From: Paraburkholderia sp. UYCP14C
GTDB lineage: Bacteria; Pseudomonadota; Gammaproteobacteria; Burkholderiales; Burkholderiaceae
NCBI RefSeq assembly: GCF_004197395.1
Contig: NZ_SELS01000070.1
Span: 1 to 36,544 of the forward strand
DNA: 36,544 nucleotides
Direction of reading: 5' to 3'
Below are positions 7,798 through 14,760 of this stretch, one piece after another. Numbering within the stretch: the first letter of the stretch is position 1; the number at the start of each line of letters is the position of its first letter. The notes under the pieces were generated by a model that saw nothing but the letters and a program-made list of their open reading frames with translations, ran no database searches and was not told where the DNA came from. The position numbers and the translations under genes were made by a program.

Positions 7798-8610
7798 TTA
7801 CTTGAGCGCGCCGGCCGTCAGGCCAGCCACGATCCTGCGTTGCAGCAGCATGAAGACGACGAGGATCGGCGTGACGAAGATCGCCGAGTACGTCATGATG
7901 CCGATCCAGTCGACCTTGGTTGCCCCGACAAATGCGGACAGGCCAACCGTGGCGGTCTGGTAACGGTCATCGAGAATCAAGGAACGCGCGTAGACGTACT
8001 CGCCGAACGATTGCAGGAACACGAGGATTGCCGAGACCAGAATCCCGTTGATCGCAAGCGGCAAAATCACGCTGAAAAATGCCCGCCTCGGTGACGCGCC
8101 ATCCACGAGCGCCGCATCGCGCAACTCGCGCGGCACCTGCACGAAGCTCGGGCGGCACAGCACGATATAGAACGGCAGCGTCTTCGTGATCTGCGCCAGC
8201 ACCACAGCCAGGCGAGGGGTATCGAGCAGACCGAGGCTTTTGAAGGCGGTGAAGATCGGCGTCACCATCAGGCTCGACGGCAGTGCCTGCAGCACCAGCA
8301 CCGCGAAGATCGCGAAGCTGGTCCAGCGGTTCTGCACGAACGCCAACGCGTAGGCCGCGCCCGTGCCGATCAGCACGGTCACCGCCACGGTGCCGCACGC
8401 GGTCACGAACGAGTTCCACAGGAAGTTGCCCATGCCGCTGTCGCTGAACACCCGCCACAGGTGCGACTGCGGATGTTGCGGCCAGAACGTGGGCGGAAAG
8501 TGGAACATCTCGCCGGCGCTCTTGAATGCCGTGATGTACATCCAGTACAGCGGGAACAGATAGACCGCGGTCACGCACAGCGCGATGACGAACAGGACAT
8601 AGCGCTTCAT
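7798..8610 (-). CDS. Sugar ABC transporter permease, MalG-like
   Basis: This 270-residue inner-membrane permease has about six hydrophobic segments and the family's cytoplasmic coupling loop around Glu-Leu-Arg-Asp-Ala-Ala-Leu-Val-Asp-Gly-Ala (residues ~146-160). It forms the channel with the permease encoded immediately upstream, whose stop is separated from this ATG by a single base. The gene ends 44 bases before the preferred start of the ATPase gene. Length and topology are normal for the MalG/LacG group. The substrate is inferred to be an alpha-xyloside from the neighbouring YicI-type enzyme. Confidence 0.9.
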   Translation of the reverse strand: MKRYVLFVIALCVTAVYLFPLYWMYITAFKSAGEMFHFPPTFWPQHPQSHLWRVFSDSGMGNFLWNSFVTACGTVAVTVLIGTGAAYALAFVQNRWTSFAIFAVLVLQALPSSLMVTPIFTAFKSLGLLDTPRLAVVLAQITKTLPFYIVLCRPSFVQVPRELRDAALVDGASPRRAFFSVILPLAINGILVSAILVFLQSFGEYVYARSLILDDRYQTATVGLSAFVGATKVDWIGIMTYSAIFVTPILVVFMLLQRRIVAGLTAGALK

Positions 8611-8611
8611 G

Positions 8612-9559
8612 TCAGACCATCCTTTCGTTGCGCGTCGAGCGCACGTAGATCACCGCGACGATCAGCACGAGCACCAGCATCATCGTGGCGACCGCGGAGC
8701 CAGCCGAGACCTCGAAGGTTTGCAGCGAGAGCTGCCACGACCAGAATTGCGCGACCTGCGATGAGTTGGCCGGACCGCCCTGCGTGAGCGCCGCGATCAG
8801 GTCGAACTGTTGCATCGTCATGATTGCGCCTAGCGCGATCACGGCGCCCAGCGTGGCTTTCATCATCGGCAGCGTGATGCCGGTGAAGCGTTGCAGCGCA
8901 TTCGCGCCGTCGAGTTCGGCCGCTTCGTACAGGTCCGCCGGAATCGCCGCAAGCCCGACCGATAGCAGCAGCATGTTGAACGGCACACCGAGCCACACGT
9001 TGGCGGCGATCACCGCATAGAGCGACCAGCGGGGATCGGACAACCAGAAGATCTTTTCATCGAGTATGTGCATTTGCATCAGCACATGATTGAGCACACC
9101 GTAGTCGCCGGCGAAGATCAGCTTCCAGATCACGCCGACCACCAGCCCCGGCATGATCCAGCCCGCCAGAAACAGGCCGCGCATCAGGCTCGCGAACGGG
9201 AAGTCCTGCGCGAACAGCAATGCCAGCAGGAAGCCGATCAGCACCTGGAAGGTCAGCGACAAGCCGACGAACAGCACCGTGTTTACGACGACCTGATGCA
9301 TTTCCGGCCGGCTGAACACATCGCGGTAATTCGCGAGTCCGACGAACGGACGCAGCAGCGTCGCAGGCGCCATCAGATCGACCTGCTGAAACGACAGCAC
9401 GATGTTGTAGACGAGCGGCAGACCGGCGAAGACCAGCAGATACAGCAGCGCGAAAACCGCCAGCGAGATCTCGAAGGCATGGGCGCGCGGAATGCGGCCC
9501 AGGATCCTGCTAGCGGGATCGCGCGGGATACGGCGTAACAGTGTGTTCATAGCGTTCAT
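8612..9559 (-). CDS. Sugar ABC transporter permease, MalF/UgpA-like
   Basis: This 315-residue protein is the larger of the two permeases. It has a cytoplasmic N-terminal tail of about 30 residues, then about six membrane spans. The coupling loop reads Ala-Asp-Leu-Tyr-Glu-Ala-Ala-Glu-Leu-Asp-Gly-Ala (residues ~212-223), which in this family contacts the ATPase. It lies between the binding-protein gene and the second permease, the usual MalE-F-G order. An in-frame ATG lies three codons into the protein (Met-Asn-Ala-Met) and could also serve as the start. Confidence 0.9.
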   Translation of the reverse strand: MNAMNTLLRRIPRDPASRILGRIPRAHAFEISLAVFALLYLLVFAGLPLVYNIVLSFQQVDLMAPATLLRPFVGLANYRDVFSRPEMHQVVVNTVLFVGLSLTFQVLIGFLLALLFAQDFPFASLMRGLFLAGWIMPGLVVGVIWKLIFAGDYGVLNHVLMQMHILDEKIFWLSDPRWSLYAVIAANVWLGVPFNMLLLSVGLAAIPADLYEAAELDGANALQRFTGITLPMMKATLGAVIALGAIMTMQQFDLIAALTQGGPANSSQVAQFWSWQLSLQTFEVSAGSAVATMMLVLVLIVAVIYVRSTRNERMV

Positions 9560-9588
9560 CGCTCAAAGACGGGACAGCGCGCGAAGCC

Positions 9589-9617
9589 GGCCGACGCCTG
9601 ACGCCCGGCGTTCGGCC
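9589..9617 (-). promoter_or_regulatory. Hairpin between sugar-binding-protein and permease genes
   Basis: GGCCGA plus CGCC (9589-9598) pairs with GGCG and TCGGCC (9607-9617) around one bulged base, giving about ten base pairs. It lies in the 83-base gap after the binding-protein gene, like the hairpin after malE, and probably protects or partly terminates the upstream message so that binding protein exceeds permease. Confidence 0.5.
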
Positions 9618-9642
9618 ACCTCGATCATGTCCAGCGCAGTGC

Positions 9643-10854
9643 CTAGTTGCTGACTTCCTGCACGGTCTTCGCCGCCGCTGCCATCGCCTGTTGCGGCGTG
9701 GCCTGATGCGTGATCACGGACTGGACCGCATCGGAGATCGCCTTCGAGATTTTCGGCCACTGCGGGTTCGGTCCGCGCGGACGGGCGTATTGCATCTGCT
9801 CGTTGAAGACTTGATACGCCTGCGGCCATTTCGGGTTCTGCGTATTGGTGTCTTTCGACGGCGGCTGCATGCCGAAGTCGTTCCAGTTGCGGTCGCGCTG
9901 CGCGTACATGTATTCGAGGAACTGGAACGCCGTATCCGGATTCTTCGCGCCGCGCAGGATCGCGTGATTCTGCTCGCCCAGCGCCGATGCGCGCGGACCA
10001 CCCGCTTTCTCGACCGGCAGGAGCGCCACGCCCCACTTGAACTTCGCGCCCTTGTCGACGGCACCCAGTTCCCACGGACCGTCGATGTCGATCGCGGCAT
10101 TGCCGTTGATGAACGTCGCGGCCGCCTCCGACTGGCTATGCGTGAGCGTGTCCTGCGACGCGACCTTGCTGTCCAGCAGCTTCTGCCAGAACGCAGCAGC
10201 CCGGGCGGCGCCCGGATCGTTCAGGCGATTCCAGTCGGCGCCCGCCGCCTGAACGAACGGCAGGAACTGGAACACGCCCTCTTCGGTGTTGATCGCGGAA
10301 AACGCGAGGCCGTACACGCCCTTCTTCGCGTCGGTCAGCTTCTGCGCGTCCGCGTACAGCTCGTCCCACGTCTGCGGCGGATGCTCGGGATCGAGCCCCG
10401 CCGCCTTGAACATGTCCTTGTTGTAGTACATGGCCAGCGTGTTCGTGCCGCGCGGAATCGCATACACCTTGCTGTTCCAGGTGGCATTCTTCAGCGGCCC
10501 AGGGAAGATCGTCTTCTCGTCGATGACCTTCGACTTCGCGAGGTACGGCCCGAGATCGAGCAGCGCATTCTTCGAGGCGAACATCGCCGTGTTCGGGTTG
10601 TCGATGGGCACGACGTCCGGCATGTTGCCGGACATCACGGCGCGCATGGTTTCGTCGTTGAGCGCAGCGAAGCCCACTTTGCGGATCTGCAGATGGACAT
10701 CGGGATGCAGCTTCGCGAATTCCTGCGCCATCTTCGCGGTGTAGTCGTCGGGCTCGTCCACCGCCCAAACCGACAGCGACGCCGCATGCAGCGGCGCGCA
10801 GGAAAGCGAGAATGCCAGACCGATGGCCGCGGATGCGGCAAGTAGCTTCTTCAT
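9643..10854 (-). CDS. Periplasmic sugar-binding protein, solute-binding family 1
   Basis: This 403-residue protein captures the sugar for the ABC importer. The start at 10854 gives a signal peptide (two Lys, Ala/Leu-rich core, cleavage near Leu-His-Ala at residue 24), and GGAGA stands five bases upstream of the ATG. The frame runs open another 105 codons upstream, but that part lies over the operators and is not coding. The mature protein has family-1 features: an early Thr-Ala-Lys-Met segment, Tyr-Tyr-Asn-Lys-Asp-Met-Phe-Lys-Ala-Ala-Gly-Leu-Asp, and Pro-Gln-Thr-Trp-Asp-Glu-Leu. It is the first structural gene behind two tandem LacI-type promoter/operator modules. With YicI as last gene, the ligand is probably an alpha-xyloside such as isoprimeverose; this is inference. 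Confidence 0.92.
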   Translation of the reverse strand: MKKLLAASAAIGLAFSLSCAPLHAASLSVWAVDEPDDYTAKMAQEFAKLHPDVHLQIRKVGFAALNDETMRAVMSGNMPDVVPIDNPNTAMFASKNALLDLGPYLAKSKVIDEKTIFPGPLKNATWNSKVYAIPRGTNTLAMYYNKDMFKAAGLDPEHPPQTWDELYADAQKLTDAKKGVYGLAFSAINTEEGVFQFLPFVQAAGADWNRLNDPGAARAAAFWQKLLDSKVASQDTLTHSQSEAAATFINGNAAIDIDGPWELGAVDKGAKFKWGVALLPVEKAGGPRASALGEQNHAILRGAKNPDTAFQFLEYMYAQRDRNWNDFGMQPPSKDTNTQNPKWPQAYQVFNEQMQYARPRGPNPQWPKISKAISDAVQSVITHQATPQQAMAAAAKTVQEVSN

Positions 10855-10973
10855 GCTGTCTCCGTTTTTGCGCGCCGCGACCGCGCTTTGTCTAGATTTC
10901 TTCTTCGGGCTGTGCGGGAGCCGTCTCGTTCGGTTTGCGAAGCAGCACGAGGTGTCGTGCTGTCGCGGCCGGT

Positions 10974-11031
10974 TTTCCGGAAACGTTTCCGGAAACCTTC
11001 GCATCATCGCCTCACAGGGAGGCGTCGTCAA
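10974..11031 (-). promoter_or_regulatory. Promoter-operator module 1 (proximal) of the xyloside operon
   Basis: On the minus strand a TTGACG -35 box (11026-11031), 17-bp spacer and GATGAT -10 box (11003-11008) predict a start near 10996. Directly behind it, 10974-10995 is a perfect 22-bp palindrome with core GGAAACGTTTCC (10979-10990), a classic LacI/GalR-family operator form. A repressor bound there would cover the first transcribed bases. The leader to the ATG at 10854 would be about 140 bases. Confidence 0.65.
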
Positions 11032-11069
11032 GTCGCGCACGGAACCAACTTCGCGCCGCTGCAACCGGG

Positions 11070-11127
11070 TTTCCGGAAACGTTTCCGGGAACGCTTGAAT
11101 GATCATCCCGGAGGCAGGCGTCGTCAA
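11070..11127 (-). promoter_or_regulatory. Promoter-operator module 2 (distal) of the xyloside operon
   Basis: This repeats module 1 exactly 96 bp away: TTGACG at 11122-11127, 17-bp spacer, GATCAT at 11099-11104, then a 22-bp operator at 11070-11091 with the same core GGAAACGTTTCC (11075-11086) and one outer mismatch. The operator centres are 96 bp apart, about nine helical turns, suitable for looping by a LacI-type tetramer or for cooperative binding. Confidence 0.6.
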
Positions 11128-11227
11128 GCCACCCACGAAAATCGCAATTGCATTTGGCGCAAACCACAATGCGCACCGGCGCGGCGAGAACCACGTGACA
11201 GACAGGTGGATGCAGGCGAGACGGCTG

Positions 11228-12265
11228 CTATCGCGCTACCGGGGGCACAGCGTCTTCATTGTCGCGCAGGGTCAACGGCCACAGCAGCGGCTCGCGCTCG
11301 GCACGATAGGTTTCGGCAAAGTCGGGCAACTGGGCGAGCAGCGCGCGTGCGAGGCGCTGCCCCAGTCCATGGGCATCCAGCGTGAAGCCGCTCAGCGGCG
11401 GCGCGAGGTATTCCGACACCTCACCGGCCAGCACGCCGCCCGAGATCGCCAGATCGCGGCCCGGCGTCTGGCCCATTTCGTGAAGCTTCCGATAGGCGCC
11501 GATCGCCATGCAGTCGCTCTGGAACATCAGCGCGTCCGGTGCGTCGTCGAGCGCGAGCAGCGCCTCGGTCGCCAGATACCCGCCACGCTCGGACAGCCTG
11601 TTGCGCTGCACGTACCCCGCGGGCACCTCGAGTCCGTGCCTCTTCATCGCCTTCTTCCATGCACGCAGATAGATGTGCGCCTGCATCGCGTCGCCGTCGG
11701 GAATCGCCAGCGCGATGCGCCGGTGTCCACCTGCGACGAGTCGCGCGACACCCGCGGCAGCGGCCGCCTCGAAATCCAGATCGACCCACGTGTGCTCGCC
11801 GCCGGACTCGCTGCGGCCCAACGCGACGAACGGAAAATTGCGGCTCGCGACATAGTCGAGCCGCTCGTCGTGGCGCCGCGTGCCGGCGAGAATCACGCCG
11901 TCCACCTGGCGGCGATCGACGATGCGCCGCAGTCGCGCGACCTCGTCGTCCCAGGACTCGCTCGAGTACATGACGAGATCCATGCCATGCTGCGACAGAA
12001 CCGATTGCAAGCCATCGGCGAGTCTCATGAAGATGCCGAGGGTGTAGGTCTCTTCTTCACGCCGCACCGGAAGCATCAGGCCGACCACGTCGAGCCGGCC
12101 CCGGCGCAGACTCGCCGCGGACTTGCTGGGTGCGTAGCCGAGTTCGTGCGCCGCGGCGCGGACACGTTCGCGCGTTTTGGCACTCACCTCGTCGGCGTCG
12201 TTCAAGGCGCGCGAAACAGTCGAAATGGACAGCTTGAGCTCTCTGGCTAATTCCCGAATATCCAT
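11228..12265 (-). CDS. LacI-family transcriptional regulator of the xyloside operon
   Basis: This 345-residue protein has the LacI helix-turn-helix at residues 2-30 (Ile-Arg-Glu-Leu-Ala, Ser-Thr-Val-Ser-Arg-Ala-Leu-Asn), the hinge (Lys-Ser-Ala-Ala-Ser-Leu-Arg-Arg-Gly-Arg) and a periplasmic-binding-protein-like sensor domain. The ATG at 12265 places the helix-turn-helix at the very N-terminus as in the family; the frame is open 26 codons further upstream without support. It lies directly upstream of the binding-protein gene on the same strand. Two operators of the LacI core type lie between its 3' end and that gene, so it most likely represses the operon until a xyloside-derived inducer binds. 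Similar operators were not found at its own promoter. Confidence 0.9.
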   Translation of the reverse strand: MDIRELARELKLSISTVSRALNDADEVSAKTRERVRAAAHELGYAPSKSAASLRRGRLDVVGLMLPVRREEETYTLGIFMRLADGLQSVLSQHGMDLVMYSSESWDDEVARLRRIVDRRQVDGVILAGTRRHDERLDYVASRNFPFVALGRSESGGEHTWVDLDFEAAAAAGVARLVAGGHRRIALAIPDGDAMQAHIYLRAWKKAMKRHGLEVPAGYVQRNRLSERGGYLATEALLALDDAPDALMFQSDCMAIGAYRKLHEMGQTPGRDLAISGGVLAGEVSEYLAPPLSGFTLDAHGLGQRLARALLAQLPDFAETYRAEREPLLWPLTLRDNEDAVPPVAR

Positions 12266-12295
12266 GCGCCTGTCTATTGATGAAGGAAATCTGCC

Positions 12296-12316
12296 CGGGC
12301 TCGAGGTGCGAGCCCG
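12296..12316 (-). promoter_or_regulatory. Leader hairpin upstream of the LacI-type gene
   Basis: CGGGCTCG and CGAGCCCG form a perfect 8-bp stem with a 5-base loop, 30 bases before the regulator's ATG. It could terminate readthrough from the porin side or limit expression of the regulator. No long T-run follows on the minus strand, only GGCAGATTTCC. Confidence 0.4.
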
Positions 12317-12553
12317 ATGCGCAAGGCCATAACGGTACGTCACCGGAGGGCTGCTGTCGAGTTACTCGCACCGGACCGCCTGAAGGGCGTGGACTGGGTC
12401 AGGCGTTAGTCTTCGACGCGTTTGATGGCTTCGGCCGCTGGCCGTAGGTGAGGCCGGGGCTCATTGTAGCCCCGCGGCCAGACCTCGATTTCAGGTTGGG
12501 CATCAGCGGGGCATGCGAACCAATGAAGCGGCAGGCAGCCTGAAACAGGCATA

Positions 12554-12577
12554 GCGGGCTACGCGCTGGCAGCCCGC
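12554..12577 (-). terminator. Candidate terminator of the porin operon
   Basis: GCGGGCT (12554-12560) and AGCCCGC (12571-12577) form a 7-bp GC-rich stem with a 10-base loop, starting six bases beyond the porin stop. The following minus-strand bases are only weakly T-rich (TATGCCTGTTTC), so termination may be partial. Confidence 0.45.
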
Positions 12578-12582
12578 GTCGT

Positions 12583-13731
12583 TTAGAACGTATGACGCAG
12601 GCCGATCCGCGCCATCACCTGCTCCCTACCCGACGACGAATCGTCGGCGGCGGTCATATACGCTTTGTCGAGCGCGGTGCCCGAGTTGCCGTTCACCTTC
12701 ATATACGTGCCGGCGATATACACGTCGGTCCGTTTCGACAGGGTGTAGTCGGCGATCAGGCCGACCATCTGCCAGTGCAGCTTCGCGTCGCTCGCCGACG
12801 CATCGAGCTTGCCCTGCGTGTAGTAGTACATCGCGCCGAGCAGCAGTGCCGGCGTCGCGTAATACGTTGCGTTGACCTCGAAGTTGTCGAATTTCAGCGA
12901 CGACAGCGTCTGCCCCGGCGGCACGATCGAGCCGCTGATGAATTGGAACGAGGTCGGGTCTTTCAGATCGGTGTGCGTATAGACGAAGCCGAGCGTCGAC
13001 TGCCCGAGCTTGTAGCTGACGCCCGCGCCGTACACCGTCTGGCGGCTCGCGAGAAAGCCGGCGTCGTCGGTCGTGACCGCGCCTACCGTGTTCGCGCCGG
13101 GATCGTTGACGTTCAGGTAGCCCACGCCGATCGTCAACGGTCCGTTCGTATAGCCGGCGCCGACGCTCTGCGCATTGTTCTTCGAGAACTGCCCGGCGCT
13201 GTTCGAGAACGCGTAGGCGGTGCTCAGCTGGAAGCCCGACCAGTTCGCGCTATTGAACTGGACCGCGTTGTCGAGCCGGAAGAAGTTGTCGGTGTTGTCG
13301 TTGCCGTACGGGTGGTCGAACATGAAACCGCCCCAGTTGCCGTTCGCGGTCAGCGGTCCGAGGAACGTCACCAGCGAATCGTATTGACGGCCGAACGTCA
13401 GCGAACCGATGCCGTCCTTCGAAAGCCCGACATAGGCCTGGCGACCGAACATGCGGCCGCCTTCCATCAGACGGCCGCTGCTCGCGTCGAAACCGTTCTC
13501 GATCCGGAACAGCGCCTGCAGACCACCGCCCAGATCCTCGGAGCCCTTGAGCCCCCAGCGGCTGCCTTGCGCCTCGCCGCTCATCAATTCCCAGTTCGAG
13601 TGGCCCTGCACGTTGCTCGTGTAAGTCAGGCCTTGGTCGATCAGGCCGTACAGCGTCACGCTGCTTTGCGCGTGCGCACCGACCCCGATACCGCTTGCAA
13701 TCAATAGTCCTGCCAACTGTTTTTTCTGCAT
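12583..13731 (-). CDS. Outer-membrane porin, OmpC-like Gram-negative porin family
   Basis: This 382-residue beta-barrel protein should form a trimeric diffusion channel. A signal peptide (Gln-Lys-Lys, hydrophobic core, cleavage at Ala-His-Ala) is followed by Ser-Ser-Val-Thr-Leu-Tyr-Gly, the usual first strand of betaproteobacterial porins. It also has Gly-Ser-Arg-Trp-Gly-Leu-Lys-Gly-Ser-Glu-Asp-Leu-Gly-Gly and ends in Phe, the barrel-assembly signal. The ATG at 13731 is preferred because GGAG precedes it; an ATG at 13746 lacks a ribosome-binding site. It is the third gene after an M20 amidohydrolase and an amino-acid-binding protein on the same strand, suggesting a route for an acylated amino acid through both membranes. 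Confidence 0.9.
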   Translation of the reverse strand: MQKKQLAGLLIASGIGVGAHAQSSVTLYGLIDQGLTYTSNVQGHSNWELMSGEAQGSRWGLKGSEDLGGGLQALFRIENGFDASSGRLMEGGRMFGRQAYVGLSKDGIGSLTFGRQYDSLVTFLGPLTANGNWGGFMFDHPYGNDNTDNFFRLDNAVQFNSANWSGFQLSTAYAFSNSAGQFSKNNAQSVGAGYTNGPLTIGVGYLNVNDPGANTVGAVTTDDAGFLASRQTVYGAGVSYKLGQSTLGFVYTHTDLKDPTSFQFISGSIVPPGQTLSSLKFDNFEVNATYYATPALLLGAMYYYTQGKLDASASDAKLHWQMVGLIADYTLSKRTDVYIAGTYMKVNGNSGTALDKAYMTAADDSSSGREQVMARIGLRHTF

Positions 13732-13828
13732 TTTCTCCAGACCCATTAGTCGCTGTCGTTATCGTTCGCCGCGACGGGCAAGCGGGCAGACGCCGTGACG
13801 GTTGCCCGCGCCCGATCGCCTGATCGGC

Positions 13829-14641
13829 TTAGTCGCCGTAGATGTCGAAACTGAAGTACCTGTGCGCGAGCTTGTCGTACGTGCCGCTCTTGCGAATCGC
13901 GTCGATCGCCTGGTTGATCTTCGCGATCAGTTGCTCGTCGCCCTTGCGTGCGCCGATCGCGATGCCGTCGCCGGTCGCGCGCGGGTCTTTGACTTCCGCG
14001 CCGGCGAACGCAAACGACTTGCCGCGGGGCGTGCGCAGGAAGCCCAGATCGGCTTGAACCGACGCCTGGAACGACGCATCGAGACGCCCCGTCGACAGGT
14101 CTTCGTAGATCTGGTCGGGGCTCTGATACGACACGATCGTCACACCGTTCGGCGCCCATTCCGCCCGTGCGTAGCTCTCCTGCACCGCCCCCTGCTGCAC
14201 GCCGATGCGGTGGCCGCGTAGCGAGTCGACGCTCGGCTGCAGCTTCGAGCCGGCCGGCGCGATGAGTCGCGCGGAGCCGCCATAGAGCTTGTCGGTGAAA
14301 TCGATCTGCGCGCGACGCGCGGGCGTCGCCGTCATCGCGGACAGAATCGCGTCGAACTTGCGCGCCTTCAACGCGGGAATCATGCCGTCGAAGCCTTGCT
14401 CGACCCATTTGCAATGCACGTTCAGCTGCGCGCAGATCGCGTTGCCGAGATCGATGTCGAAGCCGACGAACGAGCCGTCGGGCGTCTTCGATTCGAATGG
14501 CGGAAAGGTCGGATCGACGCCGAACGCCAGCGTCTGCGAGTTTGCCGGGCTGGCTGCCGACGCGGTCGGCGGCATCGCGGTCAACGCGCAGACAGCCGCG
14601 CAGGCGGATGCCAACAGGGTGGAACGGATCAGTCGTTTCAT
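13829..14641 (-). CDS. Orphan amino-acid-binding protein, HisJ/ArgT-like
   Basis: This 270-residue periplasmic binding protein is clearly paralogous to the one at 590-1363: both share Phe-Glu-Ser-Lys near the mature start, Val-Gly-Phe-Asp-Ile-Asp-Leu-Gly, Met-Ile-Pro-Ala-Leu-Lys-Ala and the Arg-Thr/Lys-Thr-Pro-Arg-Gly segment. The start at 14641 gives a signal peptide (cleavage near Ala-Ser-Ala, residue 29), and GGAG stands five bases upstream. No permease or ATPase gene accompanies it, so it probably loads a transporter encoded elsewhere, perhaps the HisQMP-like one in this window. It lies between an M20 amidohydrolase and a porin. Its ligand may be an amino acid or an N-acyl derivative; this is inference. 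Confidence 0.9.
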   Translation of the reverse strand: MKRLIRSTLLASACAAVCALTAMPPTASAASPANSQTLAFGVDPTFPPFESKTPDGSFVGFDIDLGNAICAQLNVHCKWVEQGFDGMIPALKARKFDAILSAMTATPARRAQIDFTDKLYGGSARLIAPAGSKLQPSVDSLRGHRIGVQQGAVQESYARAEWAPNGVTIVSYQSPDQIYEDLSTGRLDASFQASVQADLGFLRTPRGKSFAFAGAEVKDPRATGDGIAIGARKGDEQLIAKINQAIDAIRKSGTYDKLAHRYFSFDIYGD

Positions 14642-14760
14642 GGTGTCTCCAAGCCGGAAAGAGGCGCGCTCGGGCAAATCGAGCGACAGGTTGCCGCCGT
14701 TGTTATCGAAGCCGCGAGCAGGCGACGGCACCCGCGCGCGGCATGATTGAACGCCGTGGC

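Larger units (their letters stand above)
10974..11165. repeat. Imperfect 96-bp tandem duplication carrying the operators
   Basis: Two consecutive 96-bp units (10974-11069 and 11070-11165) share the 22-bp operator with one difference, an identical 13-mer AGGCGTCGTCAAG at the same offset (11020-11032 and 11116-11128), and equal spacing between them. Other positions have diverged. The 373-base gap from 10855 to 11227 holds this duplication and no gene. Confidence 0.6.
12266..12582. other. Intergenic region between porin and lacI-type gene, with hairpins
   Basis: No gene is seen in these 317 bases. They hold the porin terminator candidate (12554-12577), a small hairpin GCCTG-AAA-CAGGC (12538-12550), a hairpin GGGGCT-N6-AGCCCC (12456-12473) and the leader hairpin of the regulator gene (12296-12316). 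No promoter for the regulator could be called with confidence. Confidence 0.5.

Noticed and set aside
10855-11169. N-terminal extension of the sugar-binding protein by 105 codons
   Set aside because: The extension runs through the duplicated operators, and the internal start has a good ribosome-binding site and signal peptide.
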